Shown here in pieces: positions 9,010 through 18,419 of a stretch of DNA of 64,000 nucleotides; the first letter of the stretch is position 1, and each line of letters starts with the position of its first letter. Location of the stretch: assembly GCF_900168065.1 (NCBI RefSeq), contig NZ_FUZZ01000005.1, positions 372,001 to 436,000 on the forward strand, in the 5' to 3' direction. This DNA comes from Chitinophaga ginsengisegetis. Its GTDB lineage: Bacteria > Bacteroidota > Bacteroidia > Chitinophagales > Chitinophagaceae. The position numbers and the translations under genes were made by a program. The notes beneath the pieces are model-generated. The model had not been told where the DNA came from, searched no databases, and worked only from the letters and a program-made list of their open reading frames with translations.

Positions 9010-10380
9010 ATGAGGAATAGCAATGCCAATACCAATTTACTGCTCCTGCTGAATTTTATATTCGCTTGTATTGCTGGTATTGTATCAGTGAGTGTAGCCA
9101 CTTTCCTGTTTAATATGATCCTGCTGGGTACCGGCATGCTGATTATAACCGCCATGTTTAAAGAACCGGCCCGCAGGCAAACAGGGATGCGGCTTTTCCT
9201 CTCGTTTTTCCTGGTGTATGGTATCTTTATGCTGGTAACGAATGCTATCTATATCCAGGACCCTTTCCGGGATATTTTCTATGCAAAGGATTCGGTAACG
9301 TTTTATACCTACATCGATAAAGTAGCATCGATGCGGACGTTGGGCGATATTACAGCATATTACCGGGATGACTTCTTCTCGGCCGACTGGAAGGGCTTCG
9401 CCTGGTTTTCCAGCGTGCTGGGCTTCCTGGCCAAAGGCATTGATAATAATACGCTGGTATTGCAGAAATTACAGATCGTGTTCTGCTCGGCGCTGATCCC
9501 CGTGATCCTGTTCAGCATCTTATCAACTTATATCAATCGTGAACTCAGCATAAAGTTTACGGTTGTATATGCTTTCCTGTCTTATAACTTTTTCTTTTCT
9601 GCTGTTTACCTGAGAGATGTACACATCGGTTTGCTGTTTGGCTTGTACTTCCTGCTGATCATTAACAGGCAGGGACTGGCAGGTATTTTTTATGGCATCC
9701 TGCTTACGGTACTGATCTATTTATTCCGGCCGGAGCATGGCTTTTTCAGCGCCTCGTTCTTAATGGCGTATATCTATCTGCTGGTAACAGACAAGAATAA
9801 CAAAACACTCAATAAATTTAAAATACCCATCTTAATCCTGCTGGCATTACCGGCGTTAACGCAGGTGGTTTACCTGCAGCAGGGCTTCAACACTATTCAG
9901 AGTACCAGTGAAAATTACCTGGACTCTTCCATGTCAAACGCAGGGTTAGGTTCATTTGGCAGCCTGCTGCTGAAACTGCCTTTTGGTGTGCGGCACGTGG
10001 TGGTGGGATTGTTTTCCCAAACGTTGCCGTTTCCTTTTTATGCAGTGCTGGAAGAAAACCCCTTCTTCATTCCCTGGGCATTGGCGGCCCTTTTCTGGTT
10101 TGTGGTTTGGGGCGTTATTATTTATACGGCTATTATTAAACCGCGTAATCCACTCTTTAAGATCAGGGAATTACGTTTCCTGTTCATCATTGCAGCGCTG
10201 CTGATCCTCGGGGCCAGCTCCAATGCGGATACGAGAAGGATTATGTCGGTATACCCGGTTATATATGTTGTTTTTGCAGGTGGATTTTTATCACTGGATA
10301 AAGTAAAGCGGAAGCAGCTCATCGCAGCATCGCTCCTGTTTTACTTTGGGTTGGTATTTGTTTATGCGTTGATTAAGTGA
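9010..10380 (+). CDS. Polytopic membrane protein, candidate repeat-unit polymerase (Wzy-like)
   Basis: A 456-residue integral membrane protein with about ten to twelve hydrophobic segments and a loop of about 60 residues between residues 80 and 140. I recognise no strong family motif. An internal segment YLRDVHIGLLFGLYFLLI recalls the GT-C fold and EpsG/Wzy-type proteins. The locus has a Wzx-like flippase and Wza/Wzc-like export proteins but no other polytopic protein, so this is the best candidate for the polymerase. That assignment is inference by elimination; a GT-C glycosyltransferase is the main alternative. It starts 5 bp after the previous stop and overlaps the next frame at 10377-10380. 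Confidence 0.6.
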   Translation: MRNSNANTNLLLLLNFIFACIAGIVSVSVATFLFNMILLGTGMLIITAMFKEPARRQTGMRLFLSFFLVYGIFMLVTNAIYIQDPFRDIFYAKDSVTFYTYIDKVASMRTLGDITAYYRDDFFSADWKGFAWFSSVLGFLAKGIDNNTLVLQKLQIVFCSALIPVILFSILSTYINRELSIKFTVVYAFLSYNFFFSAVYLRDVHIGLLFGLYFLLIINRQGLAGIFYGILLTVLIYLFRPEHGFFSASFLMAYIYLLVTDKNNKTLNKFKIPILILLALPALTQVVYLQQGFNTIQSTSENYLDSSMSNAGLGSFGSLLLKLPFGVRHVVVGLFSQTLPFPFYAVLEENPFFIPWALAALFWFVVWGVIIYTAIIKPRNPLFKIRELRFLFIIAALLILGASSNADTRRIMSVYPVIYVVFAGGFLSLDKVKRKQLIAASLLFYFGLVFVYALIK

Positions 10381-12443
10381 CAAATTTTTTTGCTATGGTG
10401 AGATCAGTATTTTTCCTTTTTTGCATGATACTGGCGATACAGTTTCCCGCTGTTTCCCAGCAGGCCATCTCCAGGTGGCAATGCAAGGTAACGCCTGCAC
10501 CAAATTATAGTCTTACGAAAGATCAAAGCCAGGTAAGCTCTTTATCTGACGGAAAATATACTACCGGTAATTCTTTCTGGAAAGATCCCGGAACATTGGG
10601 CTGGCAAAACACCGGTAAAATTACCATTGATATTACCTTGCCGCAGCCGGTACCGGTAACGGGTATTAACCTCAATACCGTAACGGGGCAAAAAGCCCAG
10701 GTAACGCTGCCCCTGAGCGTATTGGCGTTTGTAAGCAATGATCAGCAGAACTGGTCATTTGCAGGTGATATGATGGGGCAGTCGTCCGTAAAAGATGAGT
10801 ACTACCGCATTGTGCCATTATCGCTCCGGAACATTGGTATAACGGGAAAGTATATACGGCTGATAGTAGTTCCCAATGGCAGTTACTTTTTTACAGATGA
10901 AATACAGGTGTTCACAGGTAAGCAGGCCGCCGGCAAAAAATCAATGATGGTGGCTTCTTCTGCGATGGAAGGATTTGTAAAGGAGCAGCGTACCGCTACT
11001 ATCAATAAACGTTTCTCGGCAGAAGGCGCGGGCGGGGATGCACCGGTTGCCAAAAGTATGGCGCCTGCCGGCGGAAGTGGTGTAACATTAACGCCGCTGG
11101 CTTCCGGTTTGGCGGGTTCCGGTCAAACAGCCGGCGGGGATATTGCGATCCAAACCCTGCCCGGTGTTTCTGAATATGCGGCTTTTTCCTTAATCAATAA
11201 TACAGCGGCGGCTACCGGTGTGAAGGTTGCTTTTACGGCCTCCACACCAGCTGTCCGTTACCAGGTGTACTGGGCGAAGCCGGTGAAAAGCCGCGATTTT
11301 AAAGTGGTGCCCGATGCACTCATGGAAATAAAGAGCGGGGAAACAATGAACCTTGCCAAAAATGAGTCGGGGCTGTTGCTGGTAAAGGCGGTGGCAACGC
11401 AAAGCGGCGCGGGTAAACTTACATTGAGTGCAGGCAACACCAGCAGGACGCTTACCGTTACTGCCGGCAACGGCGCTTTATCTGCCTACCGGCAATACAA
11501 ACCCGATGTAAATGTATGGCCTTACTTTAATGATACCTTCTTTAAAGGACGCGAAGAAAGCGCCCGGCAGGATTTGCTGGCGCACTATGTAAATACCTTT
11601 GTGTTTCATCCGGGTATTTTGCTGCCCAATATAGAACTGGCTAAAAATGAAAAGCTCCGTAATAACCTGTCGTATGTAAAAGGATTTCAGAATGTGTTAC
11701 TCTTCCTTGATTTTTCCGGGAAGAAGGACGACTTTTTATCCGACACCTGGAAGCAATCTTTTTTAACGTGGTATGATGCGATGGTAGCTGCCTTGCAGCA
11801 ACAGGGCATTGCGGCATCCAATATTTACCTCTATCCTTTTGACGAAATTAAACCGGCGCAGTTACCGGTGTACAGGCAGTTTGCCACATGGGTGAAGTCG
11901 GTCAGGAAAAATGCAAAACTGTTTGCTACAGTGTCCAATGCCACGGTATTAAATGGCTTATCCGGGCAGGTGGATATTTTCCAGCTATACGATAACGGCA
12001 ATGTGCTGAGAGCTTACCGCCAGCAACGTTTATCGGCCCAACAGGTATGGCTATACGATACAAAGAAACCTACCAAGTCATTGTCGCCCTACGGCTACTA
12101 TCGCTTAATGGCCTGGAAGGCGTATGCAGATGACGTTACCGGTATCGGGTTCTGGCAGTATGCAGATGCGGGACACGAGGCGGGCGCCACCTCACTCTGG
12201 GATGATTTTGATGGCAAATCGGCCGACTTTGCCGTAGTATACGATAATGGCAGCCAGGTGATTTCCAGCAGGAGATGGGAGGCTTTTAAGATGGGCGTGG
12301 AAGATTATATGCTGCTGAATGCCTATGCTAAAAAGTATGGTAAGGCTGCGGCCATGAAAATATGTAACCGGGTGTTAGGCGATGCGGACAACCCGCAAAC
12401 AGGCGATCAGGCAAGGACTCAACTTATAAAAGAACTGGAATGA
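10377..12443 (+). CDS. Secreted GH123-like (DUF4091) protein with N-terminal discoidin-like domain
   Basis: A 688-residue protein with a signal peptide (MVRSVFFLFCMILAIQFPAVSQQ when started at 10395), a beta-sandwich region resembling F5/8-type C domains (about residues 35-190), a linker, and a C-terminal region like DUF4091/glycoside hydrolase 123. An Asp-Glu pair in YLYPFDEIKP (Asp489-Glu490) matches the catalytic DE pair of GH123 beta-N-acetylgalactosaminidases. The C terminus has the block RRWEAFKMGVEDYMLL typical of DUF4091. The GTG at 10377 overlaps the previous stop (GTGA), and the ATG at 10395 gives a cleaner signal peptide; either may be the start. A secreted hydrolase inside the synthesis operon could trim or release the polymer; this is inference. 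Confidence 0.72.
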   Translation: MTNFFAMVRSVFFLFCMILAIQFPAVSQQAISRWQCKVTPAPNYSLTKDQSQVSSLSDGKYTTGNSFWKDPGTLGWQNTGKITIDITLPQPVPVTGINLNTVTGQKAQVTLPLSVLAFVSNDQQNWSFAGDMMGQSSVKDEYYRIVPLSLRNIGITGKYIRLIVVPNGSYFFTDEIQVFTGKQAAGKKSMMVASSAMEGFVKEQRTATINKRFSAEGAGGDAPVAKSMAPAGGSGVTLTPLASGLAGSGQTAGGDIAIQTLPGVSEYAAFSLINNTAAATGVKVAFTASTPAVRYQVYWAKPVKSRDFKVVPDALMEIKSGETMNLAKNESGLLLVKAVATQSGAGKLTLSAGNTSRTLTVTAGNGALSAYRQYKPDVNVWPYFNDTFFKGREESARQDLLAHYVNTFVFHPGILLPNIELAKNEKLRNNLSYVKGFQNVLLFLDFSGKKDDFLSDTWKQSFLTWYDAMVAALQQQGIAASNIYLYPFDEIKPAQLPVYRQFATWVKSVRKNAKLFATVSNATVLNGLSGQVDIFQLYDNGNVLRAYRQQRLSAQQVWLYDTKKPTKSLSPYGYYRLMAWKAYADDVTGIGFWQYADAGHEAGATSLWDDFDGKSADFAVVYDNGSQVISSRRWEAFKMGVEDYMLLNAYAKKYGKAAAMKICNRVLGDADNPQTGDQARTQLIKELE

Positions 12444-13411
12444 AGCAACGCTCAAAATTATTAATACTGGCTACCACGCCGCCGCCTATTGGTGGTGTGA
12501 CCATCCATATACAAAGACTATTACAATACCTGAATAATAACGGATATGAGTATACGTTTACCGATTTCCGGAGAAGTACCAAAGGTGATATTTTAAAGCA
12601 GATCAGGCAGCACCGGTTCATTCATTTTCATATTTATCACCCGGTAGTCCGCTGCTGCTTTGTGTTGTTGGGTACAATATTTGGTAAGAGGATGCTCTTT
12701 ACTTTGCACGGAAACCTCGGCAGGCACAATGCTTTGTACAACCTGCTGGATCAGCTTGCATTCAGGATCGCTTATATGCCTATTGTACTGAACCAGAAAA
12801 GCTTTGAAAAAGGCAGGAAGTGGAATAAACGGACACAGATGATCGGCGCATTTATTCCGCCACAGCAGCCGGAAGAGCTAACAGCGTCAATCCAGGCCGC
12901 CGTGGCCGGCATGCGGGCGAAATATGCAGGAATATATGCTACCAATGCATCTACTGTTTCTATTGATAAGGCCGGCAATGAAACCTACCAGGTAACACTG
13001 CTGGTGAATATTTTCCGGAAAATGAAGGACGATGCGCTGGTGATTTCAGACGCTTCTGGTCGCTATAAATCTTTCCTGCAGCAACAGGGACTTGAAATAC
13101 CCGCCAATGTTTTATTGATCAGTGAACCACATCCATTCTTCGAGATCCTGAAAAGGTCGGATGTGTTTTTAAGGATCACTACTACAGATGGCGATTCTTT
13201 ATCAGTGAAAGAAGCCCTGTTTCTTGGCAAACAGGTGCTGGCTACTGATGTGGTGAACCGGCCTGCCGGCACACAGCTGGTGGCATTGAACGAATGGGAT
13301 ATTGCAGACGCGATCGGTAAAATGCGGCATGATAACACCGTATACAACCGTCACACCTTAAGCAATGGGGGAGAGGAATTACTACAACTGTATAAAAAAG
13401 TAGTAGCATAA
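12440..13411 (+). CDS. Glycosyltransferase, GT4-like (short)
   Basis: This 323-residue protein begins LLILATTPPPIGGVTIHIQR, the N-terminal glycine-rich acceptor-domain motif of GT-B glycosyltransferases. It ends with a donor-domain-like region containing LRITTTDGDSLSVKEALFLG, which replaces the usual glutamate-rich EX7E segment. It is shorter than the usual 360-400 residues and the central region is divergent. It probably contributes one linkage to the repeat unit. Its start overlaps the stop of the GH123-like gene (ATGA, 12440-12443). A 111-bp gap with two short hairpins follows, the largest break in the middle of the locus. Confidence 0.72.
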   Translation: MKQRSKLLILATTPPPIGGVTIHIQRLLQYLNNNGYEYTFTDFRRSTKGDILKQIRQHRFIHFHIYHPVVRCCFVLLGTIFGKRMLFTLHGNLGRHNALYNLLDQLAFRIAYMPIVLNQKSFEKGRKWNKRTQMIGAFIPPQQPEELTASIQAAVAGMRAKYAGIYATNASTVSIDKAGNETYQVTLLVNIFRKMKDDALVISDASGRYKSFLQQQGLEIPANVLLISEPHPFFEILKRSDVFLRITTTDGDSLSVKEALFLGKQVLATDVVNRPAGTQLVALNEWDIADAIGKMRHDNTVYNRHTLSNGGEELLQLYKKVVA

Positions 13412-13416
13412 TAAAC

Positions 13417-13496
13417 GTGCCGGGTAAACGAAGTATCCCGCACGCATAAACGAAAAACCAGATTGAAAAATCCCCTGCACCTCCGGGACCGCAGGG
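13417..13496 (+). other. Two short hairpins in the intra-operon gap
   Basis: Between the GT4-like gene and wecB lie an imperfect hairpin at 13417-13443 (GTGCCGGG against CCCGCAC with one bulged base) and a second at 13473-13496 (CCCTGC against GCAGGG, 12-nt loop). Neither is followed by a T-tract, so they are not convincing intrinsic terminators. They may stabilise or process the message where the operon is least tightly packed. Confidence 0.35.
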
Positions 13497-13522
13497 ATAA
13501 ACCATATTAAAACCATATCGAT

Positions 13523-14641
13523 ATGAAGTTAACCATCATCGCGGGTGCGCGCCCTAATTTTATGAAAATAGCTCCTATCATCGCTGCCGTTCAGGAAAAG
13601 CGGAAGGAGGGTTATAACATCAGTTACCGCCTGGTGCATACCGGGCAGCATTACGACAAAAACATGAGCCAGTCGTTTTTTGAGCAGCTGGGTATTCCTG
13701 AACCGGATGCAAACCTGGAATCAGGTGGCGGTACCCAGGCGGAACAAACGGCGAATATCATGATCCGCTTTGAAAAAGAACTGACGGCGCACCCATGCGA
13801 TCTGTTGCTGGTGGTAGGCGACGTTACCTCTACCCTTGCCTGCGCCATTGTAGCCAAGAAAATGAAAATAAAAGTAGCGCATGTGGAAGCAGGCATCCGT
13901 TCCGGTGATATTACTATGCCGGAAGAAATTAACCGCCTGGTAACAGACTCTATCACCGATTACTTCTTTACCACCTCGGTAATTGCAAATACAAATCTTC
14001 AGAAAGAAGGTAAGTCACCGGAACAGATCCTCTTTGTAGGAAATACCATGATTGATACCCTGCTGAAACAGCGGAGCCGCTTTACACCGCCCGCTATCTG
14101 GCAACAGGCAGGATTGCAGCCGCAGCAGTACCTGGTAATGACCCTGCACCGTCCGGCGAATGTAGATGAAGAAGAAAACCTCGCTTTACTGATCAATGAA
14201 ATTATGATTCATAGCCAGCAATTGCCGGTCATCTTCCCGGTACACCCTCGTACCGCTAAGAACCTGGAAAAGATTGCAGTGGCACATCCGCGTTTGCACC
14301 TGGTAGAACCACTGGGATACCTGGAGTTTAATTACCTCGTGGAAAATGCAAAAGCCGTTATCACCGACTCCGGCGGCATTACAGAGGAAACCACTGTAAT
14401 GGGCGTTCCCTGCATGACATTAAGGGATTCTACAGAAAGACCGGAAACATGTCTCACCGGTACCAACGAATTACTGGGCACTGATCCCAAGGCATTGGCG
14501 CCGGCTATGCAGAAATTATTTGCAGGCCAGTGGAAGAAAGGTTCCATCCCTGCTTTATGGGACGGCAAAACATCAGAAAGGATTACCGAACATTTAACAC
14601 AAATATTTGCTGTAAAACAGCAACAGACAGAAGTGGTATGA
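13523..14641 (+). CDS. wecB: UDP-N-acetylglucosamine 2-epimerase (non-hydrolysing)
   Basis: A 372-residue cytoplasmic enzyme that interconverts UDP-GlcNAc and UDP-ManNAc. Landmarks typical of the family are AGARPNFMKIAPI at the N terminus, RLVHTGQHYDKNMS (about residues 36-49), HVEAGIRSGDITMPEEINR (about 119-137) and the UDP-binding DSGGITEE near residue 285. With the dehydrogenase at 3330-4643 it could supply UDP-ManNAc or, in series, a ManNAc-uronic acid donor. Its stop overlaps the start of the heparinase-like gene (ATGA, 14638-14641). The wecB / heparinase-like / WbuB-like GT order is one I associate with O-antigen and exopolysaccharide clusters. Confidence 0.93.
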   Translation: MKLTIIAGARPNFMKIAPIIAAVQEKRKEGYNISYRLVHTGQHYDKNMSQSFFEQLGIPEPDANLESGGGTQAEQTANIMIRFEKELTAHPCDLLLVVGDVTSTLACAIVAKKMKIKVAHVEAGIRSGDITMPEEINRLVTDSITDYFFTTSVIANTNLQKEGKSPEQILFVGNTMIDTLLKQRSRFTPPAIWQQAGLQPQQYLVMTLHRPANVDEEENLALLINEIMIHSQQLPVIFPVHPRTAKNLEKIAVAHPRLHLVEPLGYLEFNYLVENAKAVITDSGGITEETTVMGVPCMTLRDSTERPETCLTGTNELLGTDPKALAPAMQKLFAGQWKKGSIPALWDGKTSERITEHLTQIFAVKQQQTEVV

Positions 14642-16530
14642 GTAGTTTGAATACAGTAATAAATGGATTGAAGGTAGTGAGGAATATGGGTTGGCGCTAT
14701 GTGGCATTCCGTTCTGTTCACGAGTTGAACCGCAGAACCGGGCGCCTCAAAAAGCGCTTTCCCCAGGCGCCTGCATTTCAGCGTTATCTGTCATTGGAAG
14801 AGTGGAAAAAACAACCAGTGGTGTTCTTTTTCCAGAGCAGGGAAGAAGTGACTGCTGTACGGAAGCCGGAACCGGCGCTGGCAGAGCGCTTTAAACAGAT
14901 CAAAGGAGGAAAGCTCACTTTTTTCAACGGCGCTACTTTATCGCTCGGCAAAGATTTCCCCTGGATGAAAAACCCGGATTCGGGATTCATGTATAATGGA
15001 GAACAGCACTGGACGGAAGTAAACGATTATTCAGCAGAAGCCGGCGATATCAAGTATGTATGGGAGAAAGCCCGTTTCGCTTACCTGTACGATATTATCC
15101 GGTATGATCATCACTTCGGAAAAGACAATGCCGCACTGGTGTTTGGTGATATCCTGTCGTGGATCAGCGCCAATAAAGTAAACAGTGGTCCGCATTACAA
15201 ATGCAGCCAGGAAATAAGTTTGCGGGTGCTGAACTGGACCTTTGCCTTATATTACTACCGGCACTCGCCTGCACTCACAGAAGAAGTTTTTGACCAGATC
15301 CAGTACGCTATTTACTGGCAACTGCATCATGTATTTCATAACATCAATTTTTCGCGGATCGCTGTACGTAACAATCACGCGATCACGGAAACGCTGGCAT
15401 TATACCTCGGCGGATTGTTGTATCCAACATTGCCCGGTGCCGCTACCTGGAAAGAGCAGGGGCGGAAGTGGTTTGAAGAAGAAATTGCTTACCAGGTATA
15501 TGACGATGGCACCTTCCTGCAGTTTTCCATGAACTATCACCGGGTAGTGATCCAGCTGTTTACCTGGGCATTGCGGTTGTCGGCGCTCAACGGGGAATCC
15601 TTTGCGCCGCATGTGAAAGAAAAAGCGGCTAAGTCGCTGCGCTTTCTGCGTGTATGCATGAACGATGGCAACGGCTGGTTACCGAACTATGGGGCCAACG
15701 ACGGCGCACTGTTCTTCCGTCTTAATAATGAGCATTACCGCGACTACCGTCCGCAGCTACAGGCGCTTGCCACGCTGCTGCAAATGGATGCGGAGTTCCC
15801 GGAAATCAGTGAAGACCTTTACTGGTACGGATTGCAGCCGGCCGCATATGAAACCACGGTGCTGGAAAAAGATCAGATGCTGTATTCGTTTCCCGAAGGT
15901 GGATATTTTATCTGCCGGGAGATGGAAACGCTCACCTTCCTGCGTTGCGGAAATCACCGGGACAGACCCTCGCAGGCGGATAACCTGCACCTGGATATCT
16001 GGTATAAAAACGAAAACCTGCTGATGGATGCAGGCAGCTATAAATATAATACCGATGAAGAAACCCTGCGTTACTTCATGGGCACCGCTTCGCATAACAC
16101 CGTTATGCTGGATAACTACGACCAGATGTTGAAAGGGCCGCGATTTATCTGGTATAACTGGTCGCAGTGTTCACGCGCAAGACTATACGAAACTACGGAT
16201 GAATATATCTGGGAAGGCGCCATAAGCGGATTTCAGCATGTGGGGCCAGATATTGTCCACATCCGCCAGGTACGGAAGAAAAAGAACGCGCCGGTATGGA
16301 TTGTAAAAGATCATATCCAGCACAAACCTCCTTACCTGGTGATGCGGCAGTTGTGGCATACCAGCACACCGGAGAAATTAATTACCAGAGCGGAAGACAG
16401 CAGTGGCGCCATTTTGCAGCCGCTGTGTAAGCCGGGCATGTATTCATCTCTCTATGGCGTGAAGGAAGAAAACAGCAGCATCATATTTACTTCGGATGCT
16501 GATACCATTATTACTGAGATCATAATTTAA
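14638..16530 (+). CDS. Heparinase II/III-like protein of the polysaccharide cluster
   Basis: About 630 residues. An alpha-helical toroid-like N-terminal half (with NNHAITETLALYLGGLL) is followed by a beta-sandwich heparinase II/III-like domain (with HLDIWYKNENLLMDAGSY and ASHNTVMLDN). Family members are uronate-polysaccharide lyases. The open frame extends upstream inside wecB to 14530, but the ATG at 14638 overlaps the wecB stop as ATGA and is the likely start. From that start no signal peptide is visible, so the protein is probably cytoplasmic, unusual for a degradative lyase. Its role in synthesis loci is not settled; quality control or trimming of uronic-acid intermediates is a guess. Confidence 0.82.
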   Translation: MSSLNTVINGLKVVRNMGWRYVAFRSVHELNRRTGRLKKRFPQAPAFQRYLSLEEWKKQPVVFFFQSREEVTAVRKPEPALAERFKQIKGGKLTFFNGATLSLGKDFPWMKNPDSGFMYNGEQHWTEVNDYSAEAGDIKYVWEKARFAYLYDIIRYDHHFGKDNAALVFGDILSWISANKVNSGPHYKCSQEISLRVLNWTFALYYYRHSPALTEEVFDQIQYAIYWQLHHVFHNINFSRIAVRNNHAITETLALYLGGLLYPTLPGAATWKEQGRKWFEEEIAYQVYDDGTFLQFSMNYHRVVIQLFTWALRLSALNGESFAPHVKEKAAKSLRFLRVCMNDGNGWLPNYGANDGALFFRLNNEHYRDYRPQLQALATLLQMDAEFPEISEDLYWYGLQPAAYETTVLEKDQMLYSFPEGGYFICREMETLTFLRCGNHRDRPSQADNLHLDIWYKNENLLMDAGSYKYNTDEETLRYFMGTASHNTVMLDNYDQMLKGPRFIWYNWSQCSRARLYETTDEYIWEGAISGFQHVGPDIVHIRQVRKKKNAPVWIVKDHIQHKPPYLVMRQLWHTSTPEKLITRAEDSSGAILQPLCKPGMYSSLYGVKEENSSIIFTSDADTIITEIII

Positions 16531-16535
16531 TATCC

Positions 16536-17813
16536 ATGAAAATTTTATTAGTACACCAATATTTTTTAGAAGAAGATGATCCGGGTGGCTCGCGGTGGAA
16601 TGAAATCACGAAGTCCTGGACAGATCAGGGCGCAGAAGTGACGGTGCTGGGTGGCATGATGCATTACAACGGTTCCGCAAAAAGAGAGGAGTACAAAGGG
16701 AAATACTTTGTAAAGAAACAACAGGGCGCCGTTACCGTATGGCGTTGTCATGTGTCGGAGTCTTATAACACTAACTTTCTCGGCAGGCTGTGGGGATATT
16801 TCTCTTTCATGTTTTCCTCCCTCTGGGCCGGCCTCTTCAAGGTGAAAGGTAAGTTCGATGTAGTAGTGGTTACCTCTCCGCCTTTATTTGTGGGCTTCTC
16901 CGGCTACCTGTTGTCCAGGTTGAAACGGATGCCGCTGATATTTGAAGTGCGCGATCTCTGGCCGGAATCGGCCATTGATACCGGCGTTCTGAAAAATAAG
17001 CTCGTCATTAAACTGGCCTATTGGGTAGAAGATTTTATTTACCGGAAAGCAGACCTGATCAATGTATTAACGCCTGCGTTTTATAATACGCTCCGGGATA
17101 AGAAAAAAGTGCCGGAACAGAAACTGATCTTCATTCCCAATGCAGCAGATTTTTCCTTGTCGGATCACCTGCTGCAATCCTTTGACAGTGAGGCTTTCCG
17201 CCGGGAACATCAGCTGGACGGAAAATTTGTGATCACTTATGTGGGAGCACATGGCGTGGCGAATCACCTGGAACAGATCCTGGATGCGGGCAAAGCGCTG
17301 GAAGATACGCCGGTGTTATTCCTGCTGATAGGACAGGGAATGGAGAAGCCCAGGCTGCAGCAACTGGTCGCCGAAAGAGAGGTAACGAACGTGCGTTTCC
17401 TGGATGCAGTACCAAAGGCAGAAGTATTCAAATATATCCTCGCGTCTGAAATGGGCGCTTCGGTATTGAAAAGAGTAGACACATTTAAAACGGTTTACTC
17501 CAATAAAACCTTTGACTACATGGCCTGCAAAAAGCCTATCCTGATGGCCATCGACGGCGTATCAAGAGAGCTGGTGGAAACAGCCGGAGCGGGTTGTTAT
17601 GTGGAGCCGGAAAACACCGCGGCCTATAACACTACGATCCGCAGCTACCTGCAGGACCCGCAGCGCCTGCAACGTGAAGGTGAGAGCGGCTTTCAGTACG
17701 CCAAACAAAATTTCGACCGGCAGGTACTGGCCCTCCGCTATCTGAATTATATCAGGCAAAAAGTAACAAAAGAAATAAAAGCAACCGATGCATTGGTACA
17801 GGAATCTATTTAA
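16536..17813 (+). CDS. Glycosyltransferase family 4, WbuB-like
   Basis: A 425-residue GT-B glycosyltransferase. It begins MKILLVHQYFLEEDDPGGSR. It has the WbuB-type segment VVVTSPPLFVGFSGYLLSR and the conserved FEVRDLWPESAI (about residues 134-145). The C-terminal donor domain contains YSNKTFDYMACKKPILMAID. WbuB transfers an N-acetyl-amino-deoxy sugar in E. coli O-antigen synthesis, so this enzyme probably uses a related donor; that is inference. It starts 5 bp after the heparinase-like stop and its last 26 bp overlap the initiating sugar transferase gene. Confidence 0.88.
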   Translation: MKILLVHQYFLEEDDPGGSRWNEITKSWTDQGAEVTVLGGMMHYNGSAKREEYKGKYFVKKQQGAVTVWRCHVSESYNTNFLGRLWGYFSFMFSSLWAGLFKVKGKFDVVVVTSPPLFVGFSGYLLSRLKRMPLIFEVRDLWPESAIDTGVLKNKLVIKLAYWVEDFIYRKADLINVLTPAFYNTLRDKKKVPEQKLIFIPNAADFSLSDHLLQSFDSEAFRREHQLDGKFVITYVGAHGVANHLEQILDAGKALEDTPVLFLLIGQGMEKPRLQQLVAEREVTNVRFLDAVPKAEVFKYILASEMGASVLKRVDTFKTVYSNKTFDYMACKKPILMAIDGVSRELVETAGAGCYVEPENTAAYNTTIRSYLQDPQRLQREGESGFQYAKQNFDRQVLALRYLNYIRQKVTKEIKATDALVQESI

Positions 17814-18399
17814 ACCACTCGTGGACATTTCCGCGGCGCTGCTGGCACTGGTATTACTATCACCGGTGATGGCAGTGCTGATCGTATTACTGACCATCGC
17901 CAATAATGGTAAGCCTTTCTTTCTGCAGCCCAGGCCGGGAAAGAATGGCCGCGTATTCCGTGTCATCAAGTTTAAAACCATGAACGACCGGAAAGGTGCG
18001 GATGGCCGGCTCCTGCCGGATGAAATCCGGCTCACACCCGTGGGGAAATTTGTCAGGAAAACATCGCTCGATGAAATTCCCCAGCTGATCAATGTACTGA
18101 AAGGAGATATGAGCCTGATAGGCCCGCGGCCTTTGCTGGTAGACTATCTCCCGTTATACAACGCCACGCAGCACCGCCGTCATGAAGTACGTCCCGGTAT
18201 CACAGGCTGGGCGCAGGTAAATGGCCGGAATGCCATCAGCTGGGAGCAGAAATTTGAATACGATGTTTGGTATGTAGATAATATCAGTTTGGCCCTTGAT
18301 ATAAAAATAGCCTGGATGACCGTACAGAAAGTAATTAAGTCAGAAGGGATTAACGCGGCCGGTGCAGCTACTATGGAGCGTTTCATGGGTAATGGATGA
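17788..18399 (+). CDS. Initiating phosphoglycosyl transferase (PglC/WcaJ-type bacterial sugar transferase)
   Basis: This 203-residue monotopic membrane enzyme loads the first sugar-phosphate onto undecaprenyl phosphate. One re-entrant membrane helix (about residues 10-34) is followed by the catalytic core with FRVIKFKTM, the Asp-Glu catalytic dyad in TSLDEIPQL (Asp95-Glu96), IGPRPLLVDYL and RPGITGWAQVNGRN. The small size and the following acetyltransferase and aminotransferase match the PglC type, which transfers a di-N-acetyl-bacillosamine phosphate. The start lies inside the preceding gene (26-bp overlap), indicating translational coupling. Confidence 0.93.
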   Translation: MHWYRNLFKPLVDISAALLALVLLSPVMAVLIVLLTIANNGKPFFLQPRPGKNGRVFRVIKFKTMNDRKGADGRLLPDEIRLTPVGKFVRKTSLDEIPQLINVLKGDMSLIGPRPLLVDYLPLYNATQHRRHEVRPGITGWAQVNGRNAISWEQKFEYDVWYVDNISLALDIKIAWMTVQKVIKSEGINAAGAATMERFMGNG

Positions 18400-18419
18400 A
18401 ATAATTAAAATAAGCAGAT

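Noticed and set aside
13417..13496. The hairpins between the GT4-like gene and wecB as an operon terminator
   Set aside because: No T-tract follows either hairpin, and the downstream genes continue the same pathway.
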